From contig DAIEQP010000175.1 of NCBI GenBank assembly GCA_027347805.1, forward strand, positions 1 through 47,853: a stretch of DNA of 47,853 bases, in the 5' to 3' direction. Position numbers and translations under genes: made by a program. A model generated the notes under the pieces. The model saw only the letters and a program-made list of their open reading frames with translations, was not told where the DNA came from and searched no databases. The DNA comes from Ignavibacteria bacterium (GTDB taxonomy: Bacteria; Bacteroidota; Ignavibacteria; Ignavibacteriales; Melioribacteraceae). The number at the start of each line of letters is the position of its first letter. Position 1 is the stretch's first letter. Of the stretch, positions 17,997-27,510 are shown in pieces.

Positions 17997-18833
17997 TTAG
18001 CTTAGAATATCTTTCTTTATAAATGCCCAGGCAGTTAGTAAATACAAGCCCACAATATGCGCAATGAGTATTAGAGCAGATTTTGCAACTTCGTTAAAAT
18101 CAACAGGATCATTAAAAAACTCATTCCATTGTGTTAGATGTGATGTAAAAAAGTATGGTCTGATGTTTTGTAAAAAATCCACCGGTATTGCAGAAAGAAT
18201 TAAAAAGACAATTATAATTGCCATAGTAGCAACAATAGGGCCTATTGCATTGCTAACCATGGATGAAAAGAATATTGAGATTGCCATTACAGTCAGCATA
18301 CTTAAAATTGTAAAACTGTAGGCCCAGACCATCCGCCATAATATATCGTTGGACGCATAAATAATTATCTTATTCTTCATTGCAATTAACTCGCCGGATC
18401 CAAATAAAAGCAGACTGACACCTAAACTCATTAATCCAATAAAAAGAATAAACAAAAAAGTATAAATTAACCCGGCAAGGTATTTTGCGGTTACCAATCC
18501 TAATCTGCTAACTGGCCTGGTTAAAAGCATTCTGTATGTTCCGGCGGTTGCTTCACCGGCAAATATATCTCCGCCAACTAAAACAATGAGAAAAGGAATG
18601 TGAACAAACATCAGATTCAGAAAGAGATATGCTATAACATAACCATTAAAAAAATTTCCGTTCAGAATAAAAGAATCATTAAGACTTCGTGTAGTTCCCT
18701 GAATATAAGAATCTCTCGTTAGATAAAATGCCAGCTGAATAATTATTGTTAATGCAAGGACAGCCAGGAATCCGATATAAGTTCTCCACTTCCTGAAGAT
18801 TTTTTGCAGTTCAATTGAAATTAAGGTTATCAT
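17997..18833 (-). CDS. ABC-2 type transporter permease
   Basis: This 278-residue inner-membrane protein has about six hydrophobic spans (near residues 17-35, 60-82, 108-135, 165-195, 200-220 and 250-272). It has the segment GDIFAGEATAGTYRMLLTRPVSRL, the coupling region of ABC-2 permeases of the gliding-motility/NatB-like class. It pairs with the ATPase encoded immediately upstream, whose stop it overlaps by four bases (ATGA). A GGAGGGG site precedes its ATG. The exported substrate cannot be told. The LolA-like gene follows directly. Confidence 0.9.
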   Translation of the reverse strand: MITLISIELQKIFRKWRTYIGFLAVLALTIIIQLAFYLTRDSYIQGTTRSLNDSFILNGNFFNGYVIAYLFLNLMFVHIPFLIVLVGGDIFAGEATAGTYRMLLTRPVSRLGLVTAKYLAGLIYTFLFILFIGLMSLGVSLLLFGSGELIAMKNKIIIYASNDILWRMVWAYSFTILSMLTVMAISIFFSSMVSNAIGPIVATMAIIIVFLILSAIPVDFLQNIRPYFFTSHLTQWNEFFNDPVDFNEVAKSALILIAHIVGLYLLTAWAFIKKDILS

Positions 18834-19753
18834 TTTTCCCCTCCTTCTGTAATCTTAAGGAAGAAATCTTCAAGAGATCTAACCGGAACAACCGCGCTCA
18901 CCATTACTCCCTTTTCATTTAAGAACCTATTAAGATCCGCAACTTCATTTTTCATCATATTGAATTGAACTTCGCTTCTGCTATGATTTTGATAAAACTC
19001 TTTCCACTTACTTTCATTAATAAATTTAATTGTCTCATCAACATTATCAACTTCAACGCTCACACTCATCTTGTCCGTGTTTAATAATTCGTCAACAGTG
19101 CCTTCAACCTGTGTTGTTCCTTTGTTAATTATAATCATTCGTGTGGCAATAATTTCTACTTCTCTTAAAATGTGTGAGGAAAGAAAAATGGTTTTATTTT
19201 TTGTCTTGCTTAAGTATAAAATCAAATCTCTGATCTCTTTCATTCCCTGAGGATCCAATCCGGTTGTCGGTTCATCAAGAATGATAAGTTCGGGATCATG
19301 AAGAAGAGCCTGAGCCAATCCTAATCGTTGTTTCATTCCATGCGAAAATGTTTTCACTTTACTGGAAGCCCGTTTAGCTAAACCAACAAGCTCAAGCATT
19401 TCCATTATTTTTGTCTTTGAAACATCTGCCCCCGAAAGCCTTCCAAGAATTTCTAAATTTTTATACGCTGAGAGATAAAGATAGAAATCCGGCTTCTCCA
19501 CTATTGCGCCTACTTTTCTTAATATTTCGGAACGATGTTTTTCAAGCGGCAAGCCAAGAATTTTAATTTCACCTTCATTCGGCTTAATCAATGAAAGAAG
19601 CATTCTTATAGTTGTGCTTTTACCGGCACCATTGGGTCCTAAAAATCCAAATACATCTCCACGATAAACATTAAGATCCAGATTATTTACAGCAGTAAGG
19701 TTCCGAAATTTTTTGGTAAGACCATGAACTTCGATGATATGTTCAGAGCTCAA
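18830..19753 (-). CDS. ABC transporter ATP-binding protein
   Basis: This 307-residue ATPase drives the ABC-2 permease. The Walker A motif GPNGAGKST (residues 39-47), the signature SHGMKQRLGLAQ, Walker B LIILDEPTTGLDP and the switch histidine in FLSSHIL are all intact, so it should be active. The C-terminal 90 residues form the extra domain common in drug/lipid-type ABC-2 ATPases (CcmA/NatA-like). The start is TTG at 19753, chosen because an ideal AAGGAGGA site sits 4-5 bases upstream, and the nearby ATG is out of frame and runs into a stop at once. Confidence 0.93.
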   Translation of the reverse strand: MSSEHIIEVHGLTKKFRNLTAVNNLDLNVYRGDVFGFLGPNGAGKSTTIRMLLSLIKPNEGEIKILGLPLEKHRSEILRKVGAIVEKPDFYLYLSAYKNLEILGRLSGADVSKTKIMEMLELVGLAKRASSKVKTFSHGMKQRLGLAQALLHDPELIILDEPTTGLDPQGMKEIRDLILYLSKTKNKTIFLSSHILREVEIIATRMIIINKGTTQVEGTVDELLNTDKMSVSVEVDNVDETIKFINESKWKEFYQNHSRSEVQFNMMKNEVADLNRFLNEKGVMVSAVVPVRSLEDFFLKITEGGEK

Positions 19754-19785
19754 ACATCCTCCTTATTTATATTTAAATAAGACGG

Positions 19786-19819
19786 GTGAACAGAAGTTAT
19801 TGTTACAACAACTGTTCAC
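19786..19819 (-). terminator. Possible terminator after the AmpG-like gene
   Basis: GTGAACAG and CTGTTCAC form an 8-bp stem, extended past a 2x2 mismatch by GTT/AAC, just downstream of the AmpG-like stop. The minus-strand tail CCGTCTTATTTAAAT is only weakly T-rich, so this may be a pause or processing site. Confidence 0.4.
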
Positions 19820-19824
19820 TTTTA

Positions 19825-21621
19825 TTATTCTTCGATCAGTTTCTTTTTACCAAAACCATATTCGATAGGAATATATTTCAAGACAATGAATGATGGAATG
19901 GTTGTAAATATCACCCAGAGGAAAAATAGTTTATAACCGATAGCTTCCTGAATTATGCCGCTTATCATTCCGGGAAGCATCATACCAAGAGCCATGAAGC
20001 CGGCAGAAATTGCATAGTGGGAAGTTTTATATTCTCCGTCAGAAATAAAAATCATGTACATCACGTAAAAAGTAAACCCAAAGCCAAAGCCAAACTGTTC
20101 TATAACTGTGCAAGCGGCAATCAGCCAAAAATTTTGCGGCTGTAAAAGTGAAAGGCCCAAATAAATTAACGAAGGGATATTGATTGAAATAAACATTGGC
20201 CACATCCAGAATTTTAACCCCTTCTTTGAAATAAGAATGCCGCCGATAATTCCGCTTAAAATAAATGCAATGGTTCCTAAAGTTGTTATCCATCCTACTG
20301 ATGTTAAAGATAGACCAAGTCCGCCAAGTTCACGGTTATCAAGCAAGAACGGTCCGGAAAGTTTGGATAATTGTGCTTCACCAAATCTGTACGAAATCAA
20401 AAACAATATTATTATTATGATTTTTTTCTTTTCAAAGTACCGCGCAAAGCTTCTGAAAAATTCTTTTCCTGCAGTTGAGGTTCTATTACTTCCCGCTTTA
20501 ACATCTGTCTCCGGTTCAGGTAAAATGAATTTATGATAAATGAAAAACAATATGAACATTCCTGCTAAAATGAGAAAAGTAATCGACCAAGCCATCGGCA
20601 CTTTATCGGTTCTGGCAGAAAATAAAGCTGTGGTTTTTGTTGTTACGTTAGAATCAAGTTGGAAAATTGCAAATGCAGGTTTATTCCAGTTTCCAGAATT
20701 GAAATAGAGTTTATTCCCTTCAATTACTTTGATGCCTTTTTCGCCATCCTGAAATTCTACATTAACAACATATTCATCGCCATCGCTGGGTTTCTTCGAA
20801 AGAAAAAATTTTGCTATGCCAACATTCCCGACAAGGTCCTGAGAGCGGGTTGTATCAACAAAAGAATCTGCTTGCTCACGTGAGAACCCATTCATCAGAT
20901 TAAAATTTTTAGCGAAATTTTTATAAAAGTTAACCTGTTCCTTTGTTTTGGGCTTTGTACTTATTTCAAGGTAAGATGGTTTTGCAACAAGATGTAGTTT
21001 GCCTGGCAATTCTTTTGCTCTTTGGGAATCAACTTTTATTGTTTCTTCAAAAAACTTTTTGGGATTTGCCACAACATGAAATTCTGCCGGAGAAACAGTT
21101 AATACATTTTCTATCTGTCCGGCAAGAATTATAACCAATCCCTGCCCTGCTATTAAAGCAACACGAAAAAAAGTTGTGCGGAATCCAATAAAAAATGACT
21201 GCCTGCTTTCTTTTAATGCTAGCAGATAAAACCCATCAACAGGTATTTCATGAGTAGCCGATATAAATGCGAGCAGCCAAAATATTATCAGAGTAAACTG
21301 AAAAAAATCCGGCATTGGAATAGCGAATCCAACGCATGCCAGAGCGGCACCAATCAACAACTGAGACAATAAAATCCACTTGCGTTTCTTCCCAAACACA
21401 TCAACGATAGGGCTCCACAATGGTTTTAAAATCCAAGGCAGATATAACCAGCTTGTATAAAGTGCAATATCTGAATTGGAAATCCCCAGGCGTTTATACA
21501 TTAAAGCAGAAACAAAAATTACAATTGCATATGGAAATCCTTCAGCAAAATATAATGTTGGTATCCAGTTCCATGGATTGTTGTTTTCTTTTTTGATCAA
21601 ACTTCGTTTTATAATATTCAT
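19825..21621 (-). CDS. AmpG/PAT-type MFS permease with a large periplasmic insertion
   Basis: This 598-residue major facilitator protein opens with NPWNWIPTLYFAEGFPYAIV, followed by WLYLPWILKPLWSPIVDVFG, the start typical of AmpG-like (PAT family) permeases. Known AmpG proteins import muropeptides from the periplasm. After five spans (to about residue 172) there is a roughly 170-residue hydrophilic, beta-like segment with no membrane span. The remaining spans then resume (from about 346). By topology the insert is periplasmic, between spans 5 and 6. This makes the protein longer than the usual 400-490. Substrate is inferred only by family. No ampC or ampD neighbour is present. Confidence 0.85.
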   Translation of the reverse strand: MNIIKRSLIKKENNNPWNWIPTLYFAEGFPYAIVIFVSALMYKRLGISNSDIALYTSWLYLPWILKPLWSPIVDVFGKKRKWILLSQLLIGAALACVGFAIPMPDFFQFTLIIFWLLAFISATHEIPVDGFYLLALKESRQSFFIGFRTTFFRVALIAGQGLVIILAGQIENVLTVSPAEFHVVANPKKFFEETIKVDSQRAKELPGKLHLVAKPSYLEISTKPKTKEQVNFYKNFAKNFNLMNGFSREQADSFVDTTRSQDLVGNVGIAKFFLSKKPSDGDEYVVNVEFQDGEKGIKVIEGNKLYFNSGNWNKPAFAIFQLDSNVTTKTTALFSARTDKVPMAWSITFLILAGMFILFFIYHKFILPEPETDVKAGSNRTSTAGKEFFRSFARYFEKKKIIIIILFLISYRFGEAQLSKLSGPFLLDNRELGGLGLSLTSVGWITTLGTIAFILSGIIGGILISKKGLKFWMWPMFISINIPSLIYLGLSLLQPQNFWLIAACTVIEQFGFGFGFTFYVMYMIFISDGEYKTSHYAISAGFMALGMMLPGMISGIIQEAIGYKLFFLWVIFTTIPSFIVLKYIPIEYGFGKKKLIEE

Positions 21622-21892
21622 TTTGATAAGCTATAATTTCTGTGAACAAATTTTTATGCTAATAATTCTAATCCAGCTTTTGGCGGGCATTTTCCATTAC
21701 ACTTGCATAGATTGCTATGTATAATTCATTTCCGATTTTCAAAATTTTCATCAAAAATATGCAAATTAGATTGAACATAAAAGAAAGATACCGATATCAC
21801 TCAACTATTTATCAATGTTGAATTGATCTTAAATACTAAGTAGATTCCAATTGAAAATTGTCCATAATTTTATTTAACGAAGGGAGACAACG

Positions 21893-22336
21893 ATGGGTTC
21901 GTCAAGAAAATATTTGAATGCATTTCTTTTTTTAAGCCTACTGATTTTTGCATCCGGATGCAAAAAAGATGACAGCAATCCTGTAGAAGATAATGCACCG
22001 GCAACATTTGTTGGAACATGGAAACTGACTTCATTAAGTGCAACTGTAAGCGGGCAGCCATTAACTTTAACGCCTGATCAAGCAGGCACGCAGATGACAA
22101 TTGTAAGCAAACAGGATTATACTTTTACAATGACAACAATTGATGCATCAGGAACAAAAGTTAATACCGGCACATGGAGTGTAACAGGCACCAATCTAAA
22201 TCTGAAATATTCAGATAATACCAGCGCCACTTATGCTTTTACTGTAACGGGAACAACTCTTTCGATTAAAGATTATCCTTATACCCATCCTCTTTTTGGT
22301 GCACTGCTTATAAAACTGGATTTTACCAAACAATAA
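21893..22336 (+). CDS. Lipocalin-like lipoprotein
   Basis: This 147-residue secreted lipoprotein has a hydrophobic signal and lipobox FASGC (lipid-modified Cys at about residue 23) followed by KKDDS, a typical Bacteroidota export signature. The body has the start motif FVGTWKLTSL and a series of Thr-rich beta strands (TMTTIDASGTKVNTGTWSV, then TGTNLNLKYS), matching the lipocalin-like domains of this phylum. No ligand is known. A GGGAG site precedes the ATG and a terminator follows, so it is probably a single-gene unit. Confidence 0.82.
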   Translation: MGSSRKYLNAFLFLSLLIFASGCKKDDSNPVEDNAPATFVGTWKLTSLSATVSGQPLTLTPDQAGTQMTIVSKQDYTFTMTTIDASGTKVNTGTWSVTGTNLNLKYSDNTSATYAFTVTGTTLSIKDYPYTHPLFGALLIKLDFTKQ

Positions 22337-22361
22337 TTTTTAACAGAACCAATCAATTAAT

Positions 22362-22388
22362 AAACCCGTCATTAGACGGGTTTTCTTA
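22362..22388 (+). terminator. Intrinsic terminator after the lipocalin-like gene
   Basis: A 9-bp stem (AAACCCGTC with GACGGGTTT, loop ATTA, 22362-22383) leads into TTCTT. The geometry is that of a rho-independent terminator on the plus strand. Confidence 0.85.
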
Positions 22389-22479
22389 TCAATATTTAGG
22401 AATGGAATAATTTATCCTGATTCATTTTTTTATTATTCTTTATATTTTGTAATACAAACCGACACAACTAGGAATTTTT

Positions 22480-24963
22480 ATGCCTCTTAAAAAAGCAAAG
22501 CCGAATAATGAATTGCTTCCCCAAGAATTGAAATGGACATGCGACCCGGATGTATTTGAATTTGAAACAACAACAGGTTTAAAACCTATTGAAGGAATTG
22601 TAGGACAGGAAAGGGCGCTTAAGGCATTAAAAGTAGGAGTTAATCTTAAAAGCCAGGGTTATAATATTTTCATCACTGGTCTTTCCGGTACCGGTAAATT
22701 CACAACTATTAAATTAATGCTAGAATCAATATCATCAGAGAATATTCAGCTAAACGATTATGCTTATGTTACAAACTTTCAGGATGAAGACAGGCCAATG
22801 CTTTTAGTCTTTCCGGCTGGGCAGGCAAATAAATTCAAGAAAGATCTTGGCAAAGCAATAAAATTTTTGCAGGAAAAAATTCCTCAGATCTTGACAACTG
22901 AACCTTTTGTCTCGAAAAAGAAACAGCTCATTTCCGATTATGGCAAAAAGCAGCAGTCAATAATGAGTTCATTTGAAGGCAAATTAAGAAAAGATAATTT
23001 TACACTTGGCCAGGTTAAATCCGGCGAAATGATACGGCCTGAAATTCTTGCAATAATTAACAATGAACCGGTTTCAATTCAACAGCTGAGTGAACTTTTA
23101 CAATCGCAAAAAATTACAAAGGAAGAATCCGAACAATTAATTACAAAGTACGCATCATATCAGGAAGAACTGCAGCAGGTTTTTAGACAGAGCTTAAAGT
23201 TAACACAGGATTTCCAGGAAAAAATTTCAAAAATGGAAAGTGAATTTGTTAACCAGCTTGTTTCAATAACACTCGAGGAGTTGAAGAAAAAATTCAAAAT
23301 CGCATCTGTTAAAGAATATTTGGAACGTGTTTATGAAAGTATTCTTCTTAACCTGGATGTATTTAAAGGCCAGCGACCTGCAAGAGAAGAAGCTGATGGC
23401 GGAATAATAATAGATTATCTTAAAGAATATGAAGTAAACATTATACTTGATAATTCAAATGTGAAAAAGAGTCCTGTCATTGTTGAAACTTCGCCAACAT
23501 ACAACAATTTGTTTGGTACAATTGAAAAATACAGTGATGGCCGGGGTGGCTGGTATGCTGATTTTACAAGAATAAAATCCGGCTCGCTTCTTCATGCAAA
23601 CGGCGGCTATATAATTATAAATGCAACAGATGCGTTTTTAGAACCTGGTGTTTGGAAAACTTTAAAACGTGTTCTTCTTTACGGAAAACTGGAAATACAG
23701 GATCTGGCGAATATTTATCAGTTTTCACCAAGCGTTATGAAGCCGGAACCAATTGACATAAACACAAAAGTAATTTTGATCGGCAGCAATTATATCTACT
23801 CAATTCTCTCTGCTTACGAAGATGATTTTAATAAGATATTCAAAGTAAAAGCAGACTTTGATTACGAGATGAAACGTACCGATAATGCTCTTATTGAATA
23901 TTCAATGGTGATTAAAAAATTAATTGCGAACGAAAAACTGCTTGAGTTTGACAAATCCGCAATAGCAAAAATTGCCGAATTCGGCGCGCGTTATGCCGGT
24001 GAAAAAAATAAATTAACTACGCGTTTCGCATATATCGCCGATCTTGCACGTGAATCTTCATTCTGGGCAAAAAGCAACAAAAACAAATTTGTAAATGATT
24101 CTCATGTAATCGAAGCATACAAAGCAGCGCATGAACGACACGGCATGTACGAATCTAAAGTATCTGAAATGATTTCTGATGGAACTTTATTAATCGATAC
24201 TGAAGGATCGCGCATCGGCACAATAAATGGATTAGCCGTTTATGAAAGCGGTCATTTTGCATTTGGTAAACCTACCAGAATAACTGCAACAGTTTCACTT
24301 GGAAATGGAAATATCATCAATGTTGAAAGAGAAGCCGGAATGAGCGGGAATACTCACAATAAAGGAGTATTAATTATTTCAGGATATATAAGAGAAAATT
24401 TTGGCCAGCACGTTCCACTTTCTCTTTCTGCAAGCTTGGTTTTTGAGCAGGGATATGGAATGATTGACGGCGACAGTGCATCGATCACTGAAATCGCAGC
24501 TCTCCTTTCAGCAATTTCAAGAATTCCAATTAAGCAAAACCTTGCAATTACAGGAAGCGTTAATCAAAAAGGAGAAATCCAGCCAATCGGCGGCGTGAAT
24601 GAAAAAATTGAAGGATTTTTCGATACTTGCAGCAGGAAAAAACTTACAGGCATTCATGGTGTTATAATTCCAAAACAAAACGTAAAAGATCTAATGCTCA
24701 AAGATGAAATAGTACGTGCTGTGCAAAATAAAAAGTTTCATGTTTATTCTGTTGGCAAAGTTGAAGAAGCAATTGAATTATTAACCGGCATAAAAGCAGG
24801 CGTCAAATTAAAAAACGGCAAGTGGGAATCTGATACTGTCTTTGGTGCAGTCGAAAAAGAATTAAATATAATGAGGAAAAAACTTTTGCCTCCTTCTGCA
24901 AAGAAGAATTCGAGTCATGAATCGGTAATAAAAAGTAAAACATCAAAAGGAAAAAAGAAGTGA
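22480..24963 (+). CDS. Lon-like ATP-dependent protease (AAA_32/LonB type)
   Basis: This 827-residue cytosolic protease has a Walker A motif GLSGTGKFT (residues 67-75) in an N-terminal AAA region. A long charged helical insertion spans about residues 130-300, followed by further AAA segments (GGYIIINATDAFLEPGVW). The C-terminal Lon peptidase domain has catalytic Ser at about 666 (DGDSAS) and Lys at about 709 (GGVNEK). The 43-residue Ser-Lys spacing equals that of E. coli Lon. There is no LON N-terminal substrate domain and no membrane span, which separates it from classical Lon and archaeal LonB. Its stop overlaps the GTG of pyruvate kinase (GTGA). Confidence 0.93.
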   Translation: MPLKKAKPNNELLPQELKWTCDPDVFEFETTTGLKPIEGIVGQERALKALKVGVNLKSQGYNIFITGLSGTGKFTTIKLMLESISSENIQLNDYAYVTNFQDEDRPMLLVFPAGQANKFKKDLGKAIKFLQEKIPQILTTEPFVSKKKQLISDYGKKQQSIMSSFEGKLRKDNFTLGQVKSGEMIRPEILAIINNEPVSIQQLSELLQSQKITKEESEQLITKYASYQEELQQVFRQSLKLTQDFQEKISKMESEFVNQLVSITLEELKKKFKIASVKEYLERVYESILLNLDVFKGQRPAREEADGGIIIDYLKEYEVNIILDNSNVKKSPVIVETSPTYNNLFGTIEKYSDGRGGWYADFTRIKSGSLLHANGGYIIINATDAFLEPGVWKTLKRVLLYGKLEIQDLANIYQFSPSVMKPEPIDINTKVILIGSNYIYSILSAYEDDFNKIFKVKADFDYEMKRTDNALIEYSMVIKKLIANEKLLEFDKSAIAKIAEFGARYAGEKNKLTTRFAYIADLARESSFWAKSNKNKFVNDSHVIEAYKAAHERHGMYESKVSEMISDGTLLIDTEGSRIGTINGLAVYESGHFAFGKPTRITATVSLGNGNIINVEREAGMSGNTHNKGVLIISGYIRENFGQHVPLSLSASLVFEQGYGMIDGDSASITEIAALLSAISRIPIKQNLAITGSVNQKGEIQPIGGVNEKIEGFFDTCSRKKLTGIHGVIIPKQNVKDLMLKDEIVRAVQNKKFHVYSVGKVEEAIELLTGIKAGVKLKNGKWESDTVFGAVEKELNIMRKKLLPPSAKKNSSHESVIKSKTSKGKKK

Positions 24964-26387
24964 GAAAAATTTTAGCAAAAACAAAAATATTGATTACAGT
25001 TGGACCTGCGTCTGACACAAAAGAAAAACTTGAGCCGCTTGTAGACGCGGGATGTAATGCGCTCAGATTAAACTTTTCACATGGCAGTTTCGAATATTTT
25101 GAAAAAGTCTTTGCCGAAATAAATAATCTGTGTGTATCAAGATCTCTTCCGATACCGATATTAATTGATCTCCAGGGACCTAAAATTAGAATTGGCGAAC
25201 TTGAAAGCCCCGAGGTTGATTTGATTCAAGGCGAGCAAATTGAATTAACAACTGAAAAAATTTTAGGCAACGCCAAAAGAGTATCAACCTCTTATTCTCT
25301 ACTTCCTATTGATGCAGAAATCGGAAATAAAATATTAATTGATGATGGTCTTATTCAGCTAAAAGTGATTTCAAAAAAAGAAAATTCAGTTATATGCGAA
25401 ATTATTGAAGGCGGAAAGCTAAAACCAAAAAAAGGAATGAACCTTCCCGGGATGAAGTTAAGCACTTCTTCCGTAACAGAAAAAGATTTATCCAATTTAG
25501 AATTCGCTCTTAAACATCGGGTTGATTACATCGCATTATCGTTTGTTAGAAATGCGTCGGATATTTATCATCTAAAAAAATGGCTGGAAGATAAAGGTTA
25601 CGATAAACCAATAATAGCAAAAATTGAAAAGCCAGAAGCTGTTTCAAACTTTGAAAGTATTTTAAATGCGGCAGACGGAATAATGGTTGCTCGAGGAGAT
25701 CTTGGTGTTGAATTAAAAGCACACGAAGTGCCAATCATTCAAAAAAGAATTATTAAGCGCTGCAATGAAGTCGGCAAACTTGTTATTACTGCAACACAAA
25801 TGCTCGAATCAATGGTAAGCAATCCTGTTCCAACAAGAGCTGAAGCATCTGATGTTGCAAATGCAGTATGGGATGGAACCGATGTTGTTATGCTTAGCGC
25901 AGAAACTTCTGTTGGTAAGCACCCTGCTCAGGCAGTTAAAATAATGAATGAAATTATTCTTAATGCAGAACGCGCTTACGAATTTGAAAGAGCTATTAAT
26001 TTTGCAAAACCAGAATATATCGAAGAAAATCTTTTTGATTCGATGAATAAGGGAATTTGTGCGATCAGTAAACAGATAAATGCAAATGCCATTATAGCCT
26101 TTACAGCCAAAGGAAACACACCGATTAGTTTATCCAAGTTCAGACCGCAGGCTCTAATTATTGCTGTAACAGACAGCTTTGAAACAATGAACAAACTCTC
26201 ATTGAAATGGGGAGTCCTTCCACTGTACTGCAAAGATATTAGCGATAGACACAGGGCGGCAGAAATTGTTCATCAGCTAATTTTTAAGGAAAATCTTGTT
26301 GATCAGGGTGATTTAGTAATCTTTACAGAAGGCGGATTAAAAATAAAGAATGCGCGGGAAAACTGGATTCGTTTTGAAGTTGTTTAA
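24960..26387 (+). CDS. pyk: Pyruvate kinase
   Basis: This enzyme makes pyruvate and ATP from PEP and ADP in glycolysis. The 475 residues hold TKILITVGPAS, RLNFSHGS, the K+/Mg segment DLQGPKIRIG, the catalytic lysine in AKIEKPEA, MVARGDLGVE, TATQMLESM and PTRAEASDVANAVWDG. A C-terminal allosteric-type domain follows. The start is GTG, overlapping the Lon-like gene's stop, with AAAGGA upstream inside that gene. Translation coupling to a protease gene is unusual and may only reflect compaction. A radical SAM gene follows after 12 bases. Confidence 0.96.
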   Translation: MRKILAKTKILITVGPASDTKEKLEPLVDAGCNALRLNFSHGSFEYFEKVFAEINNLCVSRSLPIPILIDLQGPKIRIGELESPEVDLIQGEQIELTTEKILGNAKRVSTSYSLLPIDAEIGNKILIDDGLIQLKVISKKENSVICEIIEGGKLKPKKGMNLPGMKLSTSSVTEKDLSNLEFALKHRVDYIALSFVRNASDIYHLKKWLEDKGYDKPIIAKIEKPEAVSNFESILNAADGIMVARGDLGVELKAHEVPIIQKRIIKRCNEVGKLVITATQMLESMVSNPVPTRAEASDVANAVWDGTDVVMLSAETSVGKHPAQAVKIMNEIILNAERAYEFERAINFAKPEYIEENLFDSMNKGICAISKQINANAIIAFTAKGNTPISLSKFRPQALIIAVTDSFETMNKLSLKWGVLPLYCKDISDRHRAAEIVHQLIFKENLVDQGDLVIFTEGGLKIKNARENWIRFEVV

Positions 26388-26399
26388 TTTAATAGTGAA

Positions 26400-27422
26400 T
26401 TGAAAACAGAAGATTTAAAACTTGCACAGTGGTGGGAACCAGCAGAGAATGAAAAAATTCTCTGCACACTGTGCCCCCGTTACTGCACTATCGGAAATGG
26501 ACAGGTAGGATTCTGTTTTATTCGTCAGAATATTAATGGCAAATTATATTCACTCGGTTATGGAAGACCAACCGGTTTTGCAATTGATCCAATTGAAAAA
26601 AAACCATTAAATCATTTTCTCCCCGGCTCACAAATATTAAGTTTTGGAACTGCCGGATGCAATCTTGGATGTAAATTCTGCCAGAACTGGTCAATAAGTA
26701 AGGCAAGATTCGATAGTATCAGGTCTTACAATGCGACTCCAGAAGATGTCATTTCTCTAGCAAAAAAAAATAACACTCCCTCAATTGCATTTACTTATAA
26801 CGATCCCGTCATCTTTGGCGAATATGTTATTGATATTTCCCAAATTGCGAATGATGAAAACATCAGGACGGTGATGGTTACCGCCGGTTATATTGATAAG
26901 AACGCGCGCAAAGATGTATTTAAATATATTAACGGCGCCAATGTTGATCTTAAAGCTTTCTCAGAAAAATTTTATCACAAGTTAACTTTATCTCATCTTA
27001 ATGATGTTCTTAATACTTTAATCTGGTTAAAGAACGAAACTTCCATCTGGTTTGAAATAACAACGCTGTTAATTCCCGATGAAAACGATTCCGATGATGA
27101 AATAAAAAAAATGATTGATTGGATTCTTCAAAATCTTGGAGATGAAGTTCCTATCCACTTCACAGCTTTTCACCCGGATTTTAAAATGGCAACCAAATCA
27201 AGAACTCCGGCCTCAACTTTAACCAGAGCGCGCAACATTGCTTTAAGTTCCGGAATTAAGTTTTGTTATCTTGGAAATATTCATGATCAGCAGGCACAAA
27301 CTACTTATTGTTCCTCATGCAGTAAGCCAATCATAAAAAGGGATTGGCATTCAATAACCGAACAGAACATGAATAAAAACAAATGCTCTAATTGTGGAAA
27401 TATTTTACCCGGTGTTTTTTAA
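26400..27422 (+). CDS. amrS: AmrS-like radical SAM enzyme (AmmeMemoRadiSam family)
   Basis: The 340-residue protein has the N-terminal LCPRYCTIGNGQVGFC, the radical SAM cluster motif CNLGCKFC (CxxxCxxC) and downstream IAFTYNDPVIFGEYV, all typical of AmrS, related to pyruvate formate-lyase activating enzymes. The C-terminus adds a possible zinc-binding unit (YCSSC, then KCSNC about 25 residues later). The family's reaction is unsettled, and it usually occurs with AMMECR1 (amrA) and Memo (amrB) genes, neither of which is in this window. The start is a TTG 12 bases after pyk without a clear ribosome site, so the first residues are uncertain. Confidence 0.85.
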   Translation: MKTEDLKLAQWWEPAENEKILCTLCPRYCTIGNGQVGFCFIRQNINGKLYSLGYGRPTGFAIDPIEKKPLNHFLPGSQILSFGTAGCNLGCKFCQNWSISKARFDSIRSYNATPEDVISLAKKNNTPSIAFTYNDPVIFGEYVIDISQIANDENIRTVMVTAGYIDKNARKDVFKYINGANVDLKAFSEKFYHKLTLSHLNDVLNTLIWLKNETSIWFEITTLLIPDENDSDDEIKKMIDWILQNLGDEVPIHFTAFHPDFKMATKSRTPASTLTRARNIALSSGIKFCYLGNIHDQQAQTTYCSSCSKPIIKRDWHSITEQNMNKNKCSNCGNILPGVF

Positions 27423-27510
27423 GATTTTGTTCGCAAGTTTTCCAAAAAGAAAATATATTAAGTTTGACTTTTAAGTCACTAACAAAACTCTAACCAGCCA
27501 GGAGTTAAAA

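Noticed and set aside
20180..20536. Plus-strand open frame opposite the AmpG-like gene
   Set aside because: It mirrors conserved membrane segments on the other strand and has no ribosome site or family signature.
21622..21892. The 271-base gap before the lipocalin-like gene as a hidden gene or RNA
   Set aside because: No open frame, no stable hairpin and no repeat stands out; it fits two divergent 5' regions.
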